Assembly (NCBI GenBank): GCA_001604185.1
Contig: LVAV01000005.1
Coordinates: forward strand, 1 to 64,000
DNA length: 64,000 nt
Direction: 5' to 3'
Source of the DNA: Clostridiales bacterium Firm_16
Lineage (GTDB): Bacteria > Bacillota > Clostridia > Saccharofermentanales > Saccharofermentanaceae
In this document: piece by piece, positions 27,075 to 35,179 of the stretch
Position numbering within the stretch: position 1 is the stretch's first letter
How the letters are laid out: each line of letters begins with the position of its first letter
Translations under genes and position numbers: made by a program
Notes under the pieces: model-generated
The model's input: the letters and a program-made list of their open reading frames with translations, nothing else
What the model was told of the DNA's origin: nothing
Database searches by the model: none

Positions 27075-27368
27075 TGAGTAGGAACAGACACTTTTTCGTA
27101 CAGAGAGTTGCCGGTGGTGAGAATGCAACAAGGAAATCCTGTTCTGAATGGGCTTTTGAGGGCAAGGGGAAAGTTTCCCGGAGGTCATGACCGAAGGAAG
27201 ACAAGTATCTGCGCCGGGGTAAGATTCCCCGTCAAGAAAAATCTGCATATGTCGGTATGCGTAAAGTGGATCAGCAACACGGATGTGGAGTGGATCAAGC
27301 CGGGTGGCACCGCAGGAAAGAATATTGTTCCTGTCCCAGCAGAAGTTAGAAGCTGGGGCGGGATTTTT
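27075..27368 (+). promoter_or_regulatory. T-box leader, tryptophan-specific
   Basis: Contains the T-box GGGTGGCACCGC (about 27302-27313), which pairs with the tRNA acceptor end, and stem I elements ACAGAGAG and GGTGGTGAGAATGC. The specifier appears to be TGG (27149-27151) within CTGAATGGGC, calling for tRNA-Trp. It ends in a terminator, stem TCCTGTCCCAGC/GCTGGGGCGGGA then TTTTT (27329-27368). It predicts induction of trpB under tryptophan starvation. Confidence 0.93.
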
Positions 27369-27487
27369 GTTTTTCCGGCAGAAAAGAAGGATCAGCCCCA
27401 AAGACCGGCAAGTGGTAAGAGTTGCTGCCACACCATAGGTCAGATCAAGAAAATGGGCGAGGGCCCGATAACGAAAGGAGACAAATT

Positions 27488-28858
27488 ATGTCTGAGAAAA
27501 TTCCTTACAAAACATACCTTGACGAGAAGGAGATCCCAACCGCATGGTACAATGTCCGCGCGGACATGAAGAACAAGCCGGCTCCGCTGCTCAATCCGGG
27601 CACACATCAGCCGATGACAGCAGAAGAACTGAGCCCTGTATTTTGCGATGAACTCATTAAACAGGAACTCGATAACGATACTGCATTTTTCCCGATCCCG
27701 GAAGAGATCCTGAAATTCTACAAGATGTATCGTCCGTCCCCGCTGGTACGTGCTTACTTCCTCGAGAAGAAACTCGGTACACCGGCTAAGATCTACTACA
27801 AGTTCGAGGGTAACAACACCAGCGGATCCCATAAACTGAATTCCGCGATCGCACAGGCTTACTACGCTAAGAAGCAGGGCCTGAAGGGTGTTACCACAGA
27901 GACCGGTGCCGGTCAGTGGGGTACAGCACTTTCCATGGCGTGCTCTTACTTCGATCTCGACTGTAAGGTATTCATGGTTAAGGTTTCCTACGAACAGAAG
28001 CCGTTCCGTCGTGAAGTGATGAGAACATACGGCGCTTCCGTTACACCTTCTCCGTCCAATACGACTAACATCGGTAAGGCAATCCTCGAAAAGCACCCGG
28101 GTACAACAGGTTCTCTGGGCTGCGCGATCTCTGAGGCTGTTGAAGTAGCAGTAGGAACAGAGGGTTACCGTTATGTTCTCGGTTCCGTTCTGAACCAGGT
28201 TCTCCTGCATCAGTCCGTTATCGGTCTGGAGACAAAGGCTGCTCTTGATAAGCTCGGCGAAAAGGCTGACATCATCATCGGCTGCGCAGGCGGCGGATCC
28301 AACCTCGGTGGTCTTATCTCTCCGTTCATGGGTGAGAAGCTCCGTGGTGAAGCAGATTACAGAATCATCGCTGTTGAGCCGGCATCCTGCCCGAGCTTCA
28401 CTCGTGGTGTTTATGCATATGACTTCTGCGATACCGGTATGGTTTGCCCGCTGGCAAAAATGTACACACTGGGTTCTGACTTCATCCCGGCTCCGAACCA
28501 TGCAGGTGGCCTCCGTTACCACGGCATGAGCTCCATTCTGTCCCAGCTCTATGATGACGGTCTGATGGAAGCAAGATCCGTGAAGCAGACAGAAGTATTC
28601 GAAGCAGCTGAAATGTTCGCTCGTGTTGAGGGTATCCTCCCGGCACCGGAAAGCTCCCACGCTATCCGCGCTGCTATCGACGAAGCACTCAAGTGCAAGG
28701 AAACAGGCGAAGAGAAGACTATCGTATTCGGTCTTACCGGTACAGGTTATTTCGACCTCGTTGCTTACGAGAAGTTCCATAACGGCGAGATGGATGACTA
28801 CATCCCGACAGATGAGGAACTGGCTAAGTTTGCAGCTAATCTTCCGAAGGTCGACTAA
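27488..28858 (+). CDS. trpB: Tryptophan synthase beta subunit, TrpB2 type
   Basis: 456 residues, the long TrpB2 form of the PLP enzyme that makes tryptophan from indole and serine. PLP-lysine motif GNNTSGSHKLNSAIAQA, TTETGAGQWGTALSMAC, glycine-rich GCAGGGSNLGGL and a C-terminal GLTGTGYFDL. AAGGAGA precedes ATG 27488. No trpA or other trp genes adjoin, so it likely salvages indole. The Trp T-box in front argues for a true biosynthetic role. Confidence 0.93.
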   Translation: MSEKIPYKTYLDEKEIPTAWYNVRADMKNKPAPLLNPGTHQPMTAEELSPVFCDELIKQELDNDTAFFPIPEEILKFYKMYRPSPLVRAYFLEKKLGTPAKIYYKFEGNNTSGSHKLNSAIAQAYYAKKQGLKGVTTETGAGQWGTALSMACSYFDLDCKVFMVKVSYEQKPFRREVMRTYGASVTPSPSNTTNIGKAILEKHPGTTGSLGCAISEAVEVAVGTEGYRYVLGSVLNQVLLHQSVIGLETKAALDKLGEKADIIIGCAGGGSNLGGLISPFMGEKLRGEADYRIIAVEPASCPSFTRGVYAYDFCDTGMVCPLAKMYTLGSDFIPAPNHAGGLRYHGMSSILSQLYDDGLMEARSVKQTEVFEAAEMFARVEGILPAPESSHAIRAAIDEALKCKETGEEKTIVFGLTGTGYFDLVAYEKFHNGEMDDYIPTDEELAKFAANLPKVD

Positions 28859-28875
28859 GATATAACTGCTAATTA

Positions 28876-28954
28876 AATGACCCCCATTCTTGTCGCTGGT
28901 CCTCGGGCTGAAGCCCTGCGGAATCGCGACCTCGAATGGGGGTCATTAATTTTG
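28876..28954 (+). terminator. Large multi-tier terminator after trpB
   Basis: Perfect 14-bp outer stem AATGACCCCCATTC/GAATGGGGGTCATT, with an inner TCGC/GCGA pairing and a central GGGCT-GA-AGCCC hairpin. A/T-rich flanks on both sides allow use in both directions. It lies between convergent trpB and the transglutaminase operon. Confidence 0.8.
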
Positions 28955-29065
28955 CCTATATCTTTCTTGATCGAAAGTTTATCACCCGCTGTGTGGGGCG
29001 GGCGTTCCTCGAGGTTTCCAAAGGCTTTTCGCGATTCGGTGGATATGTATTGAACAGAAAAAAGA

Positions 29066-31552
29066 CTACAGTTCGATCTGCAAAACTTTGGAAAGCATTC
29101 TGCGCAGGATGTGCCGTCCCGGCGTCTGAATTTCCATGTTGTGCTGTCCGAATCGGATCAGTCGGGCGAGTTCTTCTTCGGTGATCTCATTGCGGCCGTA
29201 TTCGGCCTTGTCGACGATGGCGCGGACGACGCGGGAACGCGGGGCTTCCAGGATGTGCAGATGCATATTGAAGTAGCGATTATATTCGATTGCCCGCTTG
29301 TTCAGAGATCCATTCCTGAATCGCATTTTCCAGAAGAGAATATAGAGCAGACGCAGAAGTCCGATGAAGGCGGCGGTGCAGGCGAGGCAGGCCAGGACGA
29401 TATACACGGCCGGCGGGATCGTAATGGAGAAACCGGAAGACTTTTCCGAGACCGGAGTTGTAGTTGCCTGAACCTTCCTGGTGGGAGCGGCTGTGGTTTT
29501 TCTGGTCGGTTTCTTGGTAGGTGCGGGTGTGGGCGTCGAGGTCGGTTGTAAGATGTAGTTCTCATCTTCATATTCCGTGGCGATGGCCTGAGGATTGTAA
29601 TAGTTGGCAATAAGGGTCTTGCCGGGCGTTGCATCATCCAGGACCCAGCCGTAGGTCGGGTCAAAGTATTCAAACCAGGCATGGGCATCCTGCATGGAAA
29701 CTTCGTTTACGGAAATATAAGGATCACTGAAGGCCAGGTAGCCGGTCGCATAACGTGTCGGTACACCGATCAGACGAAGAAGAACGGCGGCAGTAGTGGC
29801 ATAGTGAACGCAGAAGCCTGTCTCACTTTCGGTGAGAAACCATGTTACGAAATCGGCTCCTTCCGGCGGGAAAGGTGTATTGATATCGTACGGATGAAGG
29901 CCTCTTACATATTCCACGACTGCGGTAACTTTCTCCCCTGTGGTCATGGTCCGGGTACCGTCGAGGACTTCCTTATACCAGGCGGGAAGCTTGTTACTGT
30001 TCAAGATACCGTTGCGGGTCTCTTCCGGAACTTCCAGGCAGGTTTTGTACACCTCGATGGCAAGATAATCCGGATCCCATTCGGGCTCTGCTTTCTGAGG
30101 AACCATGTTAAAGGCAAAGTCATACTCGGTCATTCCGTGGTTCGCAATGCTTTCATGAAGATTCCAGGTGGTTCTGGTTTCGATGTTGAGATCTGCGTAC
30201 TGGCTTGCCGATGAGACATAGAAATGGTCAGTATAGCTGGGGATCAGGTAGAAGTCGAAAGGAAAGTAGGTCCGGATGCGGATCACGAAGTCCGACTCGC
30301 GCTGAGGAGAAGCACTTTCTTCCGTATAGAAGTATGTGAGTTCTTTTTCCTCAGAAGAGGAGTGGGCACTCCAATGGTTCCCTTCGAAATACTCCATACT
30401 GGTGCTGCGAAGATAGATCAGGGGAGAAATACGCGTGACCTGGTGGTTCTCCGTATCGTTAAAGCGGCGCGAGATGGACAGGATCTTCCGGTCCGGCGCA
30501 TCGAAATACCCGACTTTGCTTAAGTCTTCGTCCAGAACGTTCATGAAGAACAGATCCTGCTCTTCGTCGAAGGTGATGCTGCCCTTGTATCCGTCATCGT
30601 GCTTTTCCTTCAGGTCCTCTTCGGTTTCGTCTCTTCCGCCGATCTTCAGACGACGTCCCATATCCTTGACCCATCCCTGCAGATCTTCGAAATGCGAAGC
30701 GGCCATTTTGTTATAGGAATAATCTTCTTCCGGGAAGAGTCCTCCGATAAGAAGGCACAGAAGCAGTATCGGTACCGTGATCAGGAGCATACGCTTATCG
30801 GTCTTCACGTCACCCAGCCGCCTTACGAACTGGAAGATCAGAAGAAGCAGGATACCCGCGACGGCGAACTGGCAGGGAAACGTGTCCGGCGTAGTCCGGG
30901 CGGTAACAGTGGCACAGAAAAGAAACGGGATATACCAGATGACGGACAGCAGGATATGCCGGCGTTTCTCGATAGTCATGGAGGTAAAGTAGGTCGGAAT
31001 GAAGTTGATCAGCAGCAGAAGCAGCGTGATGTCCCGCCGTTTCTCATTGAGTTCTTCTGCAGTCGTGAACATCGGTTTTAATCCGTGAAAAACTCTCTGC
31101 TGCAGTACCGAGTAGGCATAGCGTGTCTGTGTATTGATCTTCCCGAGATCTGTCATGAAGACACAGCGTACCACCAGTGCCAGCAGGATCGCCAGAAGGA
31201 TCGGTGACAGTTTCCCTTTCTGGGCATGACAGCATGACATACCCAGAGAGAGGAGCATAAGAGCCGGCAGGAAGATATAGGTGTTGACCGGAAGATCGTA
31301 GGTCGAGGTCAGCATCAGGGTGAAACCGCCGCCCAGGAACAGATTCAGGAGCGTGGAGAAGACCAGCGTCAGGTTTGTCGGCTCCGACTCCTTACGGATG
31401 GCCCGCACGACTTTCAAGGAACGGCTTTTCTGGCGCTTCCTGCTTTCCTCTCGGACACGCAGTGCCTCCAGCTCCGCAACGGTGCTGCGTTTCTTTTCCA
31501 GACGGTTTTCCGTAAACTGCTTTACTTTCTTTCTCGGAGGTCGCTTACTCAT
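29066..31552 (-). CDS. Membrane transglutaminase-like protein
   Basis: 828 residues. A basic N-terminus, about six membrane helices in residues 50-260, a large external part with a transglutaminase-like core: Cys in ETGFCVHYATTAAVLLR, His in MQDAHAWFEYF, Asp in YGWVLDDATPG. A Thr/Pro/Lys linker (PTSTPTPAPTKKPTRKTT) and a late membrane helix (VYIVLACLACTAAFIGLL) precede a cytosolic tail. This is the standard third partner of MoxR and DUF58; such sets are linked to assembly or proteolysis of extracytoplasmic proteins. Overlaps the DUF58 gene by eight bases. Confidence 0.9.
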   Translation of the reverse strand: MSKRPPRKKVKQFTENRLEKKRSTVAELEALRVREESRKRQKSRSLKVVRAIRKESEPTNLTLVFSTLLNLFLGGGFTLMLTSTYDLPVNTYIFLPALMLLSLGMSCCHAQKGKLSPILLAILLALVVRCVFMTDLGKINTQTRYAYSVLQQRVFHGLKPMFTTAEELNEKRRDITLLLLLINFIPTYFTSMTIEKRRHILLSVIWYIPFLFCATVTARTTPDTFPCQFAVAGILLLLIFQFVRRLGDVKTDKRMLLITVPILLLCLLIGGLFPEEDYSYNKMAASHFEDLQGWVKDMGRRLKIGGRDETEEDLKEKHDDGYKGSITFDEEQDLFFMNVLDEDLSKVGYFDAPDRKILSISRRFNDTENHQVTRISPLIYLRSTSMEYFEGNHWSAHSSSEEKELTYFYTEESASPQRESDFVIRIRTYFPFDFYLIPSYTDHFYVSSASQYADLNIETRTTWNLHESIANHGMTEYDFAFNMVPQKAEPEWDPDYLAIEVYKTCLEVPEETRNGILNSNKLPAWYKEVLDGTRTMTTGEKVTAVVEYVRGLHPYDINTPFPPEGADFVTWFLTESETGFCVHYATTAAVLLRLIGVPTRYATGYLAFSDPYISVNEVSMQDAHAWFEYFDPTYGWVLDDATPGKTLIANYYNPQAIATEYEDENYILQPTSTPTPAPTKKPTRKTTAAPTRKVQATTTPVSEKSSGFSITIPPAVYIVLACLACTAAFIGLLRLLYILFWKMRFRNGSLNKRAIEYNRYFNMHLHILEAPRSRVVRAIVDKAEYGRNEITEEELARLIRFGQHNMEIQTPGRHILRRMLSKVLQIEL

Positions 31553-32444
31553 CTTCGTTTTCCTCCGGGATCGGCATACGCAGGATCGAGGCCATGGCGC
31601 GGTCCAGATCCTCCTTCGACGCGATGTCGAAGCTGAGTTCTTTCTTCATGGGAGGCAGGACGCGGATCTTGTGTTCGATATCATGTGACAGAAAATAATT
31701 CGATGTAAAAAGCACTTCCCCAAGTATGCGGTCCATTTTCTCGCGATCGCGCGTCAGGGGGACGTAGAGACGAGAATGCCCGAAGGTTTCCTCCTGAGGA
31801 TCTTTGATCATGAGAGAATCTTTCTTGGCGGAAAGTTTCCAGTGGATCTTCTTAATGGGATCTCCCGGTACATAGTTTCGGATATCGTAGATCTCGGTAC
31901 TCGCGAAGTTCGACGAGCGAAGACCCTTGGCCATAAAGCCGTTCAGATCCGGTACCGCCTGAGGAATGATCGGTGTCGGCATGACGACGATCTCGCCGGC
32001 CAGTTCGATGGTCTTCGGAATAAAGACCAGTCCCAGCATGTCGTAGACACGGACTTTGGCGGAACTGAAGTGATAGCTGCCGCAATGTTTGGTATCGATG
32101 ATGACGCTGTCCGTCGTATCTCCTTGAGAAAAGAGGCGGATCAGACTCACGTCCCCGGTCATGGATTCCGTGAAGGGTATTTTTACCGAGTAAAGCGCGA
32201 AAGGAAAGAACTCCAGCCCGAATGACGTAAAGGAGATCTGGGCTTCGTCCCCCTTGAGGACTCTCCGGAAGGCATCGCACTCGAGTCCGAAGAAGAGAGA
32301 GGAGGCGAAACTGACCACAATGGCCAGCGGCAGGATCGAGATCGTCACGATAAGGACGAACCAGGAAAACCACATACGGTAGCACAGGAAAAATATGACG
32401 GCACCCACCAGTGCCAGAATATAGATCACCCAACTCCGAAGCAT
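31545..32444 (-). CDS. DUF58 membrane-associated protein
   Basis: 299 residues. Two membrane helices at the N-terminus (residues 5-50), then the DUF58 core with SSNFASTEIYDIRNYVPGDP followed by KKIHWKLSAKKDSLMIKDPQ, the conserved family segment. Acts with MoxR AAA+ ATPase and the transglutaminase in the same minus-strand operon. AAGGAAT lies before the ATG. Confidence 0.93.
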   Translation of the reverse strand: MLRSWVIYILALVGAVIFFLCYRMWFSWFVLIVTISILPLAIVVSFASSLFFGLECDAFRRVLKGDEAQISFTSFGLEFFPFALYSVKIPFTESMTGDVSLIRLFSQGDTTDSVIIDTKHCGSYHFSSAKVRVYDMLGLVFIPKTIELAGEIVVMPTPIIPQAVPDLNGFMAKGLRSSNFASTEIYDIRNYVPGDPIKKIHWKLSAKKDSLMIKDPQEETFGHSRLYVPLTRDREKMDRILGEVLFTSNYFLSHDIEHKIRVLPPMKKELSFDIASKEDLDRAMASILRMPIPEENEDE

Positions 32445-32447
32445 AAC

Positions 32448-33380
32448 TTATTCCTTCGGGATCGCGGTAGTCTTGACGATCTCCTTTGCAATATCCATGG
32501 TGCTGATCTCCTTGAACTCCGCTTCCGGTGTCAGAAGGAGACGATGGGACATCACGGCCGGGAAGACTTCCTTGACGTCATCCGGGATCACATAGTCCCG
32601 GTCCGTCATGTATGCGTGGGCCTTAGCCATGGCGGTCAGAGCCAGAGTGGCACGGGGACTGCCTCCGCGGGCCAGCATACGGTGGGTACGTGTTCTGTCC
32701 ATCAGGGCAACAATGTATTTGAGCACTCTCAACTTGACATACATCTTGCTGGTTTCTTCCTGCATCTGAAGGATGTCGTCGATGGTGCAGATCGGGTTTA
32801 ATTCAGTCAGCGGGTTGGCACCGTTCTGTCGGTTCAGAAGCATCTCGACTTCGTTATCCTGAGAAGGATAACCCATGGAGATACGGATGCCGAAACGGTC
32901 CATCTGGGAGTCGGGAAGAAGAGAGGTGCCGGAAGCACCGGAAGGATTCTGTGTGGCGATCACGATGAAGGGCTTCGGCAGGGGATAGGTCTTATCGTCT
33001 ACCGTGACCTGACCCTCTTCCATGGCTTCCAGAAGTGCAGACTGGGTACGCGCCGAGGCACGGTTTAATTCGTCTGCCAGGAAAAGGTTATGGAAGACAG
33101 CGCCCTGCTGGTACCGCATGGTGCGGGTCTCCTGATCCAGTAAGGAAAAACCGGTGATATCCGAAGGAAGAACATCCGGGGTGAACTGTACACGACCGAA
33201 ATCCAGACCCATGGTCCTGGCGAAAGAGACGGCCATGGTGGTCTTGCCTACACCGGGCACATCCTCCATGAGAACGTGGCCACCGGCCAGGACACTCTGC
33301 AGGACCAGACGGATGATCTCATCTTTTCCGCAGATAACTTTCTTGATTTCTTCGACGATCTGAGAAGTTTTTTCGCGCAT
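32448..33380 (-). CDS. MoxR-family AAA+ ATPase
   Basis: 310 residues. Walker A VPGVGKTTMA, Walker B LFLADELNRASARTQSALLE, sensor 1 IATQNPS and the MoxR-type ASPRATLALTAMAKAHA segment. Proposed chaperone-like remodeller for membrane or metalloprotein complexes. First gene of the MoxR-DUF58-transglutaminase operon, three bases from DUF58. Confidence 0.95.
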   Translation of the reverse strand: MREKTSQIVEEIKKVICGKDEIIRLVLQSVLAGGHVLMEDVPGVGKTTMAVSFARTMGLDFGRVQFTPDVLPSDITGFSLLDQETRTMRYQQGAVFHNLFLADELNRASARTQSALLEAMEEGQVTVDDKTYPLPKPFIVIATQNPSGASGTSLLPDSQMDRFGIRISMGYPSQDNEVEMLLNRQNGANPLTELNPICTIDDILQMQEETSKMYVKLRVLKYIVALMDRTRTHRMLARGGSPRATLALTAMAKAHAYMTDRDYVIPDDVKEVFPAVMSHRLLLTPEAEFKEISTMDIAKEIVKTTAIPKE

Positions 33381-33697
33381 GGTAAAGTCGACCTTTCTCT
33401 ACAGCCTTTGGCTAAATTCTTCTCCCCCTGGTTTTGATTTTATCATGTTGTTTCGGATAAAAACAGACCTTCTTCCCAGAGAGAAGCTGCGCCCGTACGG
33501 AGGTGCCGCTATCGTCACTTGATCACTGTATTTCTCTTCAAATCGATCCTTGAAGAGAAAAGGGGATACTATGTAAAAATACTGTTAAACCTTTCGGATT
33601 TTGTGGAAATCAAATTGCAGTGACATATAATAAAAATGTGGTGACGACAAATCATGGGGTTGACCGTCTGTTATCAATCGGACAGGAGGATGTCGGA
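33381..33697. other. Divergent intergenic region with a perfect inverted repeat
   Basis: 317 bases between divergent moxR and the GGDEF gene. Perfect CTCTTCAA-N8-TTGAAGAG palindrome at 33534-33557. A TATAAT-like box (TATAATAAA, near 33626-33631) lies about 65 bases before the ATG at 33698. No small gene seen. Confidence 0.6.
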
Positions 33698-35092
33698 ATG
33701 GATTTTGATGAAATGCTGAAGCACTACAGTTCTAAGACCTGTGTGCTTTCAATTGCGAAACTCGATGGGGACCGTTATGGCAACATCCGTGTCGTTGCGG
33801 GAAATCAGGCGCACTGCGAAGATATCCAGGCTATCACGGGTCATCCCTTTATTCCGGGTTGCCCTTATGAGATGTGTTTCCCGAAGGATATGAATTTCGA
33901 AGACTTCTGTTACCGGTGTGCCATCGGCGGTACTCCGATGCATACTTATGTCAATCTCTATGAGATGGGACTCTGGCTGAATATGTTCATGATTCCGCTG
34001 GTGTCTGAAGAAGAGAGTGTGGGTTATTGTATCTATTCTTATGAAGTGACCCCGCAGTTCAGTGCAGAGAAGATGTCGGATGTATCCAGCGATTCTCTGA
34101 ACAAAGTGCTCCAGACTTGTATCAAGCTCCGTGGTACCGGAGATTTCGATAAGACGATCGATGAAGTCATCAAGGATATCCGTGAGATCTGCGGCTCGGA
34201 TGAGTGCTGTATCCTGCTTATGGATGACGAGGCGAAAGAATGCTCCGTGCTGGCGGAAGCCAGAAAGGAAAACGCGCCGTATTCCGTGTATGATTTTGTG
34301 GACGCATCGTTCTATACTATGACCAGTAAATGGAAGCACACGCTTCAGGGAAGTACCTGCATCATTATCAAGGATAAGCAGGATATGGAAGAGATCCGCA
34401 GAAGAGATCCGGACTGGTATTCAGATCTCGAACGTGCCGAGATCGACAGTCTGGTGCTTTTCCCGATGAAACGCGGCGATCTGATCCTGGGATATATCTG
34501 GGCATTGAATTTCAATACCGAGAATGCCGTCAAGATCAAGGAGACACTGGAACTGACCACTTTCTTCCTGGCCGCGGAGATCGAGAATCACAGTCTCCTG
34601 AAGCGCCTGAAGATTTTGAGTACAGTGGATATGCTGACGGGAGTTTTTAACAGAAATGAGATGAATAACCGTATCGATGCCCTGCGTGTTCCGGATACTA
34701 ATGTGATCTACAACTTCGGAATCGTCTTTGCAGATATGAATGGTCTGAAGCGTATCAACGATACGGAAGGTCATAACGCCGGCGATCTGCTTCTTAAGAA
34801 CGGCGCCATAGCGCTGCAGAATGCTTTTGTCGGTCACGATGTCTATCGTGCCGGCGGTGATGAGTTCATGGTCTTTGTGACGGATACATCTGAGGAAGAG
34901 ATCCGGAAGATGTGTGACCGGACCAAGGAGAATGCCAAGTTGTATCCGAATGTTTCTTTCGCATTGGGTTATTGCTTCGCAGAAGATTCAAGAAATATCG
35001 TGGATGTCCTGAAGACCGCAGATATCCGTATGTATGAGGACAAGGAAAGATACTACATGGGCAATCCGGAGCTTAAGAGAAATAAAACATGA
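33698..35092 (+). CDS. GAF-type sensor diguanylate cyclase
   Basis: 464 residues, no membrane segment. N-terminal half (about 1-300) looks like PAS/GAF sensing modules with several Cys (GCPYEMCFPKD, FCYRCAIGG, SDECCILLMDD). C-terminal GGDEF domain begins STVDMLTGVFNRNEMNNR and carries intact RAGGDEFMVFV, so it should make c-di-GMP. No RxxD inhibitory site is visible upstream. AGGAGG precedes ATG 33698; an earlier GTG at 33620 is less likely. Confidence 0.9.
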   Translation: MDFDEMLKHYSSKTCVLSIAKLDGDRYGNIRVVAGNQAHCEDIQAITGHPFIPGCPYEMCFPKDMNFEDFCYRCAIGGTPMHTYVNLYEMGLWLNMFMIPLVSEEESVGYCIYSYEVTPQFSAEKMSDVSSDSLNKVLQTCIKLRGTGDFDKTIDEVIKDIREICGSDECCILLMDDEAKECSVLAEARKENAPYSVYDFVDASFYTMTSKWKHTLQGSTCIIIKDKQDMEEIRRRDPDWYSDLERAEIDSLVLFPMKRGDLILGYIWALNFNTENAVKIKETLELTTFFLAAEIENHSLLKRLKILSTVDMLTGVFNRNEMNNRIDALRVPDTNVIYNFGIVFADMNGLKRINDTEGHNAGDLLLKNGAIALQNAFVGHDVYRAGGDEFMVFVTDTSEEEIRKMCDRTKENAKLYPNVSFALGYCFAEDSRNIVDVLKTADIRMYEDKERYYMGNPELKRNKT

Positions 35093-35179
35093 GATGGATT
35101 GAGTCCCGGCGACGGATGTCGATGCAGCTTGGGTGAGCAGTCTGGTAAGAATGTGACGTAGAACATAAGTAAGGTGAAC

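Noticed and set aside
27440-28780. 446-codon ORF antisense to trpB
   Set aside because: Long only because of trpB codon bias; Cys/Arg-rich sequence without family features.
28876-28954. Inverted repeat as a transposon remnant
   Set aside because: Position between convergent genes and A/T flanks fit a terminator; no target duplication or transposase.
28936-29184. Plus-strand ORF starting in the trpB terminator
   Set aside because: Begins inside a hairpin and runs antisense into the transglutaminase gene.
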